A stretch of 64,000 nucleotides of DNA, taken from assembly GCA_951813255.1 (NCBI GenBank), contig OX638353.1:62001-126000 (forward strand), read 5' to 3'. This document shows, piece after piece, positions 19,481 to 27,358 of the stretch. Source of the DNA: an uncultured Dehalococcoidia bacterium. GTDB lineage: Bacteria; Chloroflexota; Dehalococcoidia; Lucifugimonadales; JAAXIE01. Every line of letters starts with the position of its first letter. Positions within the stretch are counted from its first letter, which is position 1. Below the pieces are notes generated by a model. The model was not told where the DNA came from, searched no databases, and saw only the letters and a list, made by a program, of their open reading frames with translations. The translations under genes and the position numbers were made by a program.

Positions 19481-20263
19481 ATGGCTGAGACCGAGAGGGC
19501 CGAGACCACGACGCCGAAGGGGAAAGAGCTGGGCGAAGACATCATCGTGTGCAGGGACGTACACAAGTGGTACGGCGAGTTTCATGTGCTGCGGGGAGTC
19601 ACCACCAGCATCAAGAAGGCGGAAGTGGTGGTGGTGTTCGGCCCATCAGGGTCGGGTAAGTCCACTTTCATACGCACCATAAACAGACTGGAGGAGCACC
19701 AGCGGGGCGACATCATCGTAGACGGCATTGAGTTGAGCAACGACATACGGAACATCGACGCGATACGTCGAGACGTGGGGATGGTGTTCCAGTCCTTTAA
19801 CCTGTTCCCTCACCTTAGTGTGATGGGCAATATCACCCTCGCCCCCATTAAGGTGCGTAAGATTCCCGAAGGGGAGGCGAAGGAGATCGCCCTGCAACTA
19901 TTGGAACGTGTGGGGATACCGGAGCAGGCGGACAAGTACCCCAGCCAACTCTCCGGCGGTCAGCAACAACGGGTGGCGATTGCCCGGGCTCTTGCCATGC
20001 AGCCCAAGATCATGCTCTTTGACGAGCCCACTTCGGCCCTCGACCCAGAGATGATCAAAGAGGTGCTGGACGTGATGGAGGAGCTGGCAGAGTCCGGTAT
20101 GACCATGATCGTCGTGTCTCACGAGATGGGATTTGCCCGCGAAGTAGCGGACAGGCTGATGATGTTCGACCAAGGAGTGATAGTAGAGCAGGGGCCGCCG
20201 GAGCAGATTTTCGAGAACCCCCAGAGTGATCGCACCAAGCTGTTCCTGTCGCAGATATTGTAG
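19481..20263 (+). CDS. aapP: Amino-acid ABC transporter ATP-binding protein (AapP-like)
   Basis: 260-aa ATPase of the polar amino-acid uptake family. Walker A is GPSGSGKST, the Q-loop is in [13 protein letters not shown], the ABC signature is LSGGQQQR, Walker B is [12 protein letters not shown], and the H-loop is [28 protein letters not shown] at the N-terminus is typical of GlnQ/HisP/AapP. It energises uptake through the two preceding permeases and ends the four-gene transporter operon. The start has GGGAGGCGA upstream. Confidence 0.95.
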   Translation: MAETERAETTTPKGKELGEDIIVCRDVHKWYGEFHVLRGVTTSIKKAEVVVVFGPSGSGKSTFIRTINRLEEHQRGDIIVDGIELSNDIRNIDAIRRDVGMVFQSFNLFPHLSVMGNITLAPIKVRKIPEGEAKEIALQLLERVGIPEQADKYPSQLSGGQQQRVAIARALAMQPKIMLFDEPTSALDPEMIKEVLDVMEELAESGMTMIVVSHEMGFAREVADRLMMFDQGVIVEQGPPEQIFENPQSDRTKLFLSQIL

Positions 20264-20360
20264 GCAGCCTTCAAGGTTGGCGTTGTCGTAAACGCCGGTT
20301 CGCGATACCATATGGGGACAGGGTGTCAGTTATCGAAAACTGTCTGGAGAGGATGCCGTC

Positions 20361-20846
20361 TTGCTGGCTCTTTACATCGTCATCGGGGTAGTAGTGGTCA
20401 TCGCTGCGATCGTAGGCGGATTCTATGCATCCGTCCGTCTGATGCGAGGGAAGGATTCCGCAGACCTCCAACGGTTCCTGGGTAGGGAGAGCTGCACTTG
20501 GGAGGAAGTAGCTACTCCGGAGGGGGGGCCCGATACGGTCTTATTCAAGAATAGAGAGCCTGAAGATAGCGGTATCGAGATGCGGGCCTATTACTACGCG
20601 GAAGTGCCGGAGGGAACCGAAGACGAGGGCGTCTGTCTATCCATCATCGACCCAGAACGGATCAACGGCATGATACTGAACGGCTTTGCGCGTCCGTTGG
20701 ATGCCATGCAGTTCGGTGATGATCTGTGGAAGCAGCAGTTTTTGGGTGACGTGGGGATCATGGAGAGGGTCATTGAGGCGAAGAGGGTTGAGTGGGACCA
20801 AACGCAGCGAGAAGTGGTAATCGGTCACTATAGCCTCTGCATGTAG
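20361..20846 (+). CDS. Hypothetical membrane-anchored protein, 161 aa
   Basis: Not recognised. One N-terminal transmembrane helix (LYIVIGVVVVIAAIVGGFYAS, split in two parts about residue 13) is followed by an acidic soluble domain. The start is a TTG at 20361 with GGAGAGG eight bases upstream; no ATG gives a comparable start. The rest (DLQRFLGRESCTWEEVATPEG, SIIDPERINGMIL) shows no motif I know. It lies about 100 bases after the amino-acid transporter operon on the same strand. Confidence 0.65.
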   Translation: MLALYIVIGVVVVIAAIVGGFYASVRLMRGKDSADLQRFLGRESCTWEEVATPEGGPDTVLFKNREPEDSGIEMRAYYYAEVPEGTEDEGVCLSIIDPERINGMILNGFARPLDAMQFGDDLWKQQFLGDVGIMERVIEAKRVEWDQTQREVVIGHYSLCM

Positions 20847-21022
20847 GCAGCACGCGTGCCTCTCATCATATTGCCTTATGTTGCGCTCTGGACTATCCTA
20901 ACCAACGTAAGTTCGATGGGCCTAGCATCCACTTGGCGGTACTGCCCTTCGGTCTTATAGTCTCCGAGGACGGTCCAGGGGCTGGCGCGCCACTGCCTTA
21001 CCTCCCTTGATCGCCGAACTAA

Positions 21023-22666
21023 GTGCGAACCCCCTCCTATAACCTCCACACTCTTCATGGGGACCTCTTTGGCGGCGTTACAGCGGCCGTTGTGGCGCTG
21101 CCGATCGCCCTCGCCTTTGGCGTAGCGTCAGGTATACCTGACGGGGCTCTGGCTGGCTTATACAGCGTCATAGCTGTTGGCTTTTTCGCTGCCATTTTTG
21201 GAGGCACCCCGTCCCAGATATCCGGCCCTACTGGGCCCATGACCATCGCTATGGCAGTGGTGGTCACCCAGCATGCCGACACGTTGGAAGAAGCCTTTAC
21301 CATCGTGATGCTTGCGGGACTGCTCCAGATCGCGCTCGGTGCAATAAGAGTTGGCAGCCTCGTCAGCTACACCCCCTACTCGGTAATTTCAGGATTCATG
21401 TCCGGCATCGGGATCATCATCATGGTGATCCAGGTAATGCCATTCCTCGGTCTCGACACCGTTTCGGGCGGGCCCCTGAATTCCATTAAAGCTTGGCCTG
21501 AAGCCTTCGGCGACCTCAACTATGAGGCCTTGGCGTTAGGGGCCATCTCATTGGGTGTGGGCATCTTCTGGCCTGGGAGAGTACGGAAGTTTCTGCCCGG
21601 CCCCTTGGCGGCGCTGGTGGTGGGCACCCTGGTGGGTTTTCTATGGCTCAAAGGTGCACCCACTATTGGCGCGGTGCCAGCGGGCCTACCGGACCTCCAG
21701 ATTCCACAGTTGTCTCCAGGCTTTATAGCTGGCATCCTCGAGCCTGCTTTCATCCTAGCCCTTCTTGGGTCCATCGACAGCCTGCTCACTTCGCTGGTGG
21801 CCGATTCCCTGACCCGCACCCGCCATAACCCCAACCGGGAACTGATGGGGCAGGGGTTGGGCAACGTCGCTTCGGGACTGGTTGGGGGTCTGCCGGGGGC
21901 TGGAGCCACCATGGGCACCGTGGTCAACATACGCGCCGGTGGACGCACACCGGTATCGGGCGCGTTGCGCTCGGGCTTCGTACTGGCTTTGGTGCTCGGC
22001 ATAGGCTGGGTTACGCAGCCCATCCCCCATGCAGTACTCGCCGGCATCCTGATGAAAGTTGGGTGGGACATCGTCGACTGGCGTTTCATCACCCGCATAC
22101 GCTACATAAGGCGTGATTACCTGCTGATCATGCTGGCCACCCTCCTCCTTACCGTGTTCGTGGACTTGGTGACCGCGGTGGCCTTGGGACTGATCGCAGC
22201 AGGGCTAGCTCGCGCTCAAGAGGAGGCCCAGCCTGAACTGGACAGTGTGGTCTCGGTGCCATTGCTGGAACACACCTTCTTCTCGGCGGATGATGATCTT
22301 CTGGATGCGGACCTGGATGATGACGACCTGTATCGCGCCCGCGTTGGACTAGTCTCCATGCGGGGCAGCTTTACTGTGGCCTCCGCCAACGAGCTAGCGC
22401 GGGTGATAGGCAGGGATATCCGGGAGCACGAGGTCGTCATCTTCGACTTCTCCAAGACTACTCGCTTGGATGACAGCGCAGCCTTGGTGATGGAGCAGCT
22501 TATGGACAGCGCCGGGGATGACAAGACTGAGTGCATAGTGATGAGCCTCTCGGACTCGGTGGGCCGGAATCTCTACGCATTGAACGTGTTTCGCAAGGTG
22601 CCCAAGGAACGGTTCGTGGACAGCCTGGACGAGGCCCGTGCCTTGGCAAGGACTCTGCTAGATTAA
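21023..22666 (+). CDS. SulP family anion transporter with STAS domain
   Basis: 547-aa inner-membrane transporter of the SulP/SLC26 family. The membrane part (residues about 10-400) opens with GDLFGGVTAAVVALPIALAF and GLYSVI, and contains FGGTPSQISGPTGPM, the family's substrate-region signature. The C-terminal cytoplasmic STAS domain (about 440-547) has EVVIFDFSKTTRLDDSAALV. SulP proteins carry sulfate, bicarbonate or other anions; the conserved pattern does not settle which. Start GTG at 21023 with only a weak ribosome site. It is convergent with the acyl-CoA ligase fusion gene. Confidence 0.9.
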   Translation: MRTPSYNLHTLHGDLFGGVTAAVVALPIALAFGVASGIPDGALAGLYSVIAVGFFAAIFGGTPSQISGPTGPMTIAMAVVVTQHADTLEEAFTIVMLAGLLQIALGAIRVGSLVSYTPYSVISGFMSGIGIIIMVIQVMPFLGLDTVSGGPLNSIKAWPEAFGDLNYEALALGAISLGVGIFWPGRVRKFLPGPLAALVVGTLVGFLWLKGAPTIGAVPAGLPDLQIPQLSPGFIAGILEPAFILALLGSIDSLLTSLVADSLTRTRHNPNRELMGQGLGNVASGLVGGLPGAGATMGTVVNIRAGGRTPVSGALRSGFVLALVLGIGWVTQPIPHAVLAGILMKVGWDIVDWRFITRIRYIRRDYLLIMLATLLLTVFVDLVTAVALGLIAAGLARAQEEAQPELDSVVSVPLLEHTFFSADDDLLDADLDDDDLYRARVGLVSMRGSFTVASANELARVIGRDIREHEVVIFDFSKTTRLDDSAALVMEQLMDSAGDDKTECIVMSLSDSVGRNLYALNVFRKVPKERFVDSLDEARALARTLLD

Positions 22667-22676
22667 CGAGCCTTCC

Positions 22677-25187
22677 TCACAGGGACCTTACGGCATCCTC
22701 GATGGCTGATGTGGCCTGTTGATAGTCCGTTCCCGGCGGGAAGCTGAGAGGTTGACCGAAGCGTACCTCCACGTTGCCACGTCGCAGGAAGGGTAACCCT
22801 TTCGGGGTACCCAAACTATGGATGTGCAGGCGCATGGGCACGACAGGGATGCTGCCTTCCACTGCGACCATGCCGGTGCCGTGCATGAAGGGTTTGATGG
22901 GGCCGCCGACGGTCAACTCCCCCTCTGGGTAGATGAGCACAGACCATCCATTGTCCATAATCCGGCCCATGTTCTCCAAGCTGGGTCGAACCGGACCCTC
23001 GCGAGCGACGGGGAAGGCGTTGCCCAGCAGGGGGTTAACAATCCACCATACTGGGTTTCTCCATAGCTCGGCTGCCCCCGCCACGGCCATGCGCCGGCGC
23101 CATCTGGGAGGCACTGCCTTGATGATCAGGGGGTTATCCAGCCCTAGGTTGTGGTTGGAAGCGAAGAGCACGGGGCCTGATATGTTGGAAAGGTTCTCCC
23201 GGCCTGCGACCCTCAAACCGTAGGAGGCGGTTATGAGGGGGAATATGAGGGCGCGTTGCAGGAAACCCCGGGTCATACGGCACCACCAATGCATACCCCA
23301 ATCGGGGAACTTCACCATCGGCGGATTCTTGGATCCCTCCTCCACCAAGTCGGCAAGTTGCTTCACCGTGGTGTCCGGGCGCACCTGTCCTTCGTCTATG
23401 TAGACGCCCAACTCCGCTTCGATAGCGGAAAGCAACTCAACTCTTCCCAGAGAATCCAGTTTCAGGTCGTCGCCCAAGGTGGACTGCTCTTTCACGTCTG
23501 CTAGGTCGAGCTTGCTAACCTCGGCGATGAGATGCTTCACGTTCCTAGGGCCGGTGGGTGCTACCCCTGAGGTGCCAGGGGCAGCCGTCGTTGTATTCTG
23601 CTGCAGCCTGCCTAGGACGGTGTCTATGACAACCTGCTTCTTAACCTTTAGGGTGTGGGTGCGGGGGAAGTCCTCTTCCGGCCACACGGTGAAGCCGCTG
23701 ATGCGCTGTTGTTCGGACAGTTGGTTGTTTGTCCACGTCACCGCGTCTTGGGCGGCGCTTGCATCGTCCAGAATGATGGCAGCGTGGACTTCAACCGACG
23801 AGCCCTTGTCCAGCCCGACCACAGCAGCATCGGTGACATGGGGGTGCTTGGTGAGCACAGTTTGAATGTCTTCGGGGAATACGTTCTGGCCGTTGGGGAG
23901 GACAATCATATCCTTCATACGCCCCTTGATATGCAGGAATCCCTCTTCATCGAAGTACCCAAGGTCACCGGTCTTGTACCAGTCGCCATCAAAGGCCTTG
24001 GCCGTCTCTTCGAGATTGTTCCAGTAGCCTGGGGTGACGTTTTCGCCCCGGACGAGGATTTCGCCCTCGTCGCTGATCCGGACCTCCACGTTAGGCAGAG
24101 GCCGGCCCGTGGAGTCGGTCCTTCGGTCTGCCAAGGTCTGGTTGCTAACAACGGGTGAGGCTTCGGTGGTGCCGTAGCCCTGCACGATCTTGACACCCAA
24201 CAGTTCCCACTTGCGGGCTAGGTCTCCGTCCAAGGCTGCCCCGCCGGATACGATGAAATCGAGTTTGCCACCAAAACGACGATGCACTTGGGCGAAGAGG
24301 TAGCGGCGGAGGCCGAAGGGAGTCTTTTCGGCAATCGTGAGCAGCTTGTTCCAGAGACGCTGCTTGCCTTGGCGGGCTACTTCGCGCTCGATGCCGTTCA
24401 TCAGGAGTTCCAGTCCCTGTGGGACTAGGAGCATGATGGAAATCCTGCGTTCGCGCATGGTGCGGGACAACACCGTGGGCTGGCGGCTGGTGGGGTAGGT
24501 GACGCTGGCCCCGGAGTGGAGGGCAATGAACAGGCCACCCATCTGTTCGTACATGTGGCTGAGGGGCAGGATGGACAGCAGCCTGCTGGAAGGCTTGGCA
24601 AAGATGTACTGGGTCACTCCCTCGATGTTGGCCGTAAGGTTGCGGTGGGTAATCATCACACCCTTAGGATCGCCGGTGGTGCCCGAGGTGAACATGATCT
24701 CGGCAAGATCGCTTGGCCCGATCTCCACAGGATCGGGATCGGACAGGCCAGCTATGGCCGCCTCCAACTGCTCAAAGGCTATCTCGGGGACGCCCAACTC
24801 CACTCCTTCCCTGGGAGTGAGGCGGGAGGTGAAGGCCAGCTTGGGCTCGGTGCGGGATATTACTCGCATCACGTAGTCGGGTGCGCTGCGAAGATCGAGG
24901 GGCACCACGATGATGCCAGCACGCAGGCATCCGAAAAAAATGAGCACCCAGTGAGGTGAGTTGGGTCCCCAGATGATGACCTGGTCGCCCTTCTTCACTC
25001 CCCGTTGCTGCAGCATGGTGGCGACTTGTCCTGACTCCTTCCACAGCCGGGAATAGGACCACCGCAGGTAACGAAAGGCCGGCTTGAACAGCAGGGCATC
25101 GCGTGACCCGTACCGTTCCACCGCCCGCTTAAGGAAATCGATAACGGTGGCCCCCGCTGGGGCTTCAGACACAGGGGCACGACTCAT
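22677..25187 (-). CDS. Acyl-CoA/ACP ligase fused to acyl carrier domain and PlsC-type acyltransferase
   Basis: 836-aa three-domain fusion. Residues about 10-530 form an AMP-binding ligase: P-loop TSGTTGDPKGVMITH near 170, GYGTTEASPV, YKTGDLGYFDEEGFL. Residues about 550-625 are an acyl carrier domain with the phosphopantetheine Ser in LDSLGRVELL near 578. Residues about 640-836 are an acyltransferase with NHNLGLD (HX4D) near 680 and YPEGELT. Such a protein could activate a fatty acid, hold it on its own carrier and esterify it to a lysolipid or other acceptor, as in membrane lipid repair or assembly (inference). It follows the MBL hydrolase gene by 21 bases. Confidence 0.92.
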   Translation of the reverse strand: MSRAPVSEAPAGATVIDFLKRAVERYGSRDALLFKPAFRYLRWSYSRLWKESGQVATMLQQRGVKKGDQVIIWGPNSPHWVLIFFGCLRAGIIVVPLDLRSAPDYVMRVISRTEPKLAFTSRLTPREGVELGVPEIAFEQLEAAIAGLSDPDPVEIGPSDLAEIMFTSGTTGDPKGVMITHRNLTANIEGVTQYIFAKPSSRLLSILPLSHMYEQMGGLFIALHSGASVTYPTSRQPTVLSRTMRERRISIMLLVPQGLELLMNGIEREVARQGKQRLWNKLLTIAEKTPFGLRRYLFAQVHRRFGGKLDFIVSGGAALDGDLARKWELLGVKIVQGYGTTEASPVVSNQTLADRRTDSTGRPLPNVEVRISDEGEILVRGENVTPGYWNNLEETAKAFDGDWYKTGDLGYFDEEGFLHIKGRMKDMIVLPNGQNVFPEDIQTVLTKHPHVTDAAVVGLDKGSSVEVHAAIILDDASAAQDAVTWTNNQLSEQQRISGFTVWPEEDFPRTHTLKVKKQVVIDTVLGRLQQNTTTAAPGTSGVAPTGPRNVKHLIAEVSKLDLADVKEQSTLGDDLKLDSLGRVELLSAIEAELGVYIDEGQVRPDTTVKQLADLVEEGSKNPPMVKFPDWGMHWWCRMTRGFLQRALIFPLITASYGLRVAGRENLSNISGPVLFASNHNLGLDNPLIIKAVPPRWRRRMAVAGAAELWRNPVWWIVNPLLGNAFPVAREGPVRPSLENMGRIMDNGWSVLIYPEGELTVGGPIKPFMHGTGMVAVEGSIPVVPMRLHIHSLGTPKGLPFLRRGNVEVRFGQPLSFPPGTDYQQATSAIEDAVRSL

Positions 25188-25208
25188 ACAAGCCTCCTGG
25201 CTGTTCGC

Positions 25209-25919
25209 TCAGTTCATGTGTCGTTTCAGAAGTTTCTCGAGGGCTTTCCGGGGCTGATTGCGCATGGCTGGGAAGTGGCTGAAACATATGGTATCGAAGT
25301 CAATATCCAGAAGTTTCACCAGAGACCTAAGCGCCTCATCAGCGTGTTGGGTGACCCCCGGCGCAGGCGGATAGAGCTTCCTGCCCAACTTGTACTGCAA
25401 CGCATCGCCCACTATGACGACTCGCTCCTGCGGCAGGTGCAGCCCAATGCTACCGGGCGTGTGGCCCGGCAAGTGCACCACCCGCACGTCGGTTTGACAT
25501 GTCAGCGGCTCCCCATCCTCCACTCGATGGACTACGGGCACAGGGTTACCCATGAGCCTGCTCAGGACGCTCCAACTCACGGGGCCCACCACCTTCCAGC
25601 GTAGGGGGTTTGGTGCTGGGACGATGCCCTCAATGATGTCGGCCTCCTGGCCATGGGCTGCGACGGCAGCATCGGTGCCTGCCACCAGTTCGGCCAAACC
25701 GCCTGAATGGTCAGGGTGGGCGTGGGTGATGACTACTTGTTGGATTTGGCTAGGCGACCGTCCCAATTCCGCCAGTCCTTGGGCTATGGCATGGGAACTG
25801 CCGAGCAATCCGGCGTCCACCAACATCAACTCCGCACCTTGGGCGAGCACTGTCACCCGTGCGCCGATGGCGCGTATCTGGTAAACACTCTCGGTGATTC
25901 GTATTGTCTTTCTGAACAT
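25209..25919 (-). CDS. MBL-fold metallohydrolase
   Basis: 236-aa metallo-beta-lactamase-fold hydrolase. The metal motif THAHPDHSGG (HxHxDH) is near residue 65, followed by a distal LPGHTPGSIGLHLP and GDAL for the other ligands. The frame extends upstream to 26048, but homology-like sequence begins at MFRKTIRITESVYQI, so the ATG at 25919 is chosen. The family hydrolyses thioesters, lactones, phosphodiesters and others. Being 21 bases upstream of the lipid ligase/acyltransferase fusion, a thioesterase or lipid-linked role is possible but unproven. Confidence 0.85.
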   Translation of the reverse strand: MFRKTIRITESVYQIRAIGARVTVLAQGAELMLVDAGLLGSSHAIAQGLAELGRSPSQIQQVVITHAHPDHSGGLAELVAGTDAAVAAHGQEADIIEGIVPAPNPLRWKVVGPVSWSVLSRLMGNPVPVVHRVEDGEPLTCQTDVRVVHLPGHTPGSIGLHLPQERVVIVGDALQYKLGRKLYPPAPGVTQHADEALRSLVKLLDIDFDTICFSHFPAMRNQPRKALEKLLKRHMN

Positions 25920-25991
25920 GCCGTTGCCTGTGAGCAGATAGTGTGCCACAGAGCCGTAAGTCGGTCTAGCGGCGTTCTTCCATCTGATATT

Positions 25992-26450
25992 ATGGTTATG
26001 ATGTTTGGCGACACCTGCAACAGTTTCCTGGAGTTCGTGGCCCACCATCTGTTCACGGTCACGGCGCTGACCGCCCTTTTCCTGCCACTCTTCGGACCCC
26101 TACTGGACCACCACTTCGCTGAACGACAGCCGAGCCATGCTCACATATACCTGGATGGCCTAGCTCATGAGCACCTGCACTCGTTTGAGAAGGGCAACGA
26201 CCACCACCCATCACGCCCAAGTGCAGACGCTAACGCTTACGCTTACGGAGGGCAGGCGGGGGACGTGGTCATTCTCACCGATGTCCACGGAATGGGGTCG
26301 GGGCCATCTGGGTCGCCGGCCTACCTGCGGGCGGTAGCCTCTCTCGTTTTGCGGGACGAAGGTGATCTCAACAGGTTCGCTCTGTCCCAGGGAACCGTGT
26401 CCCCTAGGGATATTGCCATACAGACCCCCAAACAACCTCCTCGATTCTAG
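25992..26450 (+). CDS. Hypothetical His-rich membrane-anchored protein
   Basis: 152 aa; family not recognised. A hydrophobic segment at about residues 12-38 (FVAHHLFTVTALTALFLPLF) is followed by a His-rich region: HHFAERQPSHAHIYLDGLAHEHLH and HH further on, then a less ordered C-terminus ending QPPRF. The His clusters could bind copper or another metal. That would fit the next two genes, a Met/His-rich secreted protein and a CopC-CopD fusion. Start ATG at 25992 (25998 and 26001 also possible). It is divergent from the MBL gene across 72 bases. Confidence 0.6.
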   Translation: MVMMFGDTCNSFLEFVAHHLFTVTALTALFLPLFGPLLDHHFAERQPSHAHIYLDGLAHEHLHSFEKGNDHHPSRPSADANAYAYGGQAGDVVILTDVHGMGSGPSGSPAYLRAVASLVLRDEGDLNRFALSQGTVSPRDIAIQTPKQPPRF

Positions 26451-26568
26451 CTCCTCCCCCAACGGTCGTTCGATTATCTGTCCTGCCCGGCCTGCAGGGT
26501 CCATATCCTGCGGACTGGACTGGCCAGTTCGGACAACGCGTTAGCCCGATTGTTGAAAGGAGCTTCAA

Positions 26569-27348
26569 ATGGGACTGTTTTGCAGAAGAATGTTGTGGCT
26601 CGTGCCTGTCCTGTTGGGCCTTTGGGGTCTGACGCTGGGCACGGCATTGGCCCACGAGGGACGGGAGGTCGCTGAGTATAGCCTAAACATAGGCTGGGTC
26701 GATGAACCGGCCTATGAGGGGTTCATGAATGGGGTGGAGTTGCGGGTGACCAAGATGGCCCAGCCTGATGTTTCTGAGGAGAGTGGCGATCACCACGATG
26801 GTGACGACAGCGACCCGGGTGATGGCATGTCCATGAGTATGGAAGGCATGTCCAGCGGAAGTCATGGCGATGCAGTGGGTTTGTCAGGCTTGCAGGAGAC
26901 GCTGCAGGTGGAGGTAACCCATGTGGCAAGCGGGGCTTCTGTCGTGCTTGACCTCTATCCTGACCGCTTGGAGGCAGGACGATATACCGCTGACCTGATA
27001 CCTACGGCTCTAGGTGTATACGAATTCAGGGTGTTTGGCACCATTGAGGGGGCCGCGGTCGACCAGTCTTTTCTCTCCCTCGGAGGGGGAGGTGGTTTCG
27101 ACGACATCCGACCGTCTGTGGGGCTGCACTTCCCGGAAGAGTTGTCCAGTGCGCGGGAGTTGGAAAGTGCGGTGCGTGGCGCGGTTAGCTTAGCGGAGCA
27201 TGCCCAAGACGTGGCCATATCTGCCCTAGAAGGGTCGCAGGATGACGACGGGGCCACGGCCATCTTGCTCATAGTCGCACTGGCTCTGGGTGTGCTGGGC
27301 CTGGTCTCGGGTGCGGGAGGTATCCTGTTCTCCCTCCGCAAGAGGTAA
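26569..27348 (+). CDS. Secreted, membrane-anchored Met/His-rich protein, likely copper handling
   Basis: 259 aa with a signal peptide (VLLGLWGLTLGTALA, cut before HEG) and a C-terminal transmembrane helix (AILLIVALALGVLGLVSGAG) with a short basic tail. An acidic stretch with Asp, His and many Met residues (GDGMSMSMEGMSSGSHGD, about 83-100) resembles metal-binding regions of periplasmic copper proteins. The rest has an Ig-like beta pattern (VVLDLYPDRLEAGRYTADL). The start follows GAAAGGAGC. It ends 10 bases before the CopC-CopD fusion, with which it is almost surely co-transcribed. Confidence 0.75.
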   Translation: MGLFCRRMLWLVPVLLGLWGLTLGTALAHEGREVAEYSLNIGWVDEPAYEGFMNGVELRVTKMAQPDVSEESGDHHDGDDSDPGDGMSMSMEGMSSGSHGDAVGLSGLQETLQVEVTHVASGASVVLDLYPDRLEAGRYTADLIPTALGVYEFRVFGTIEGAAVDQSFLSLGGGGGFDDIRPSVGLHFPEELSSARELESAVRGAVSLAEHAQDVAISALEGSQDDDGATAILLIVALALGVLGLVSGAGGILFSLRKR

Positions 27349-27358
27349 GCGGCACTAC

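Noticed and set aside
25920..26048. N-terminal extension of the MBL hydrolase
   Set aside because: Family-like sequence starts at the ATG at 25919, and the extension overlaps the start of the divergent His-rich gene.
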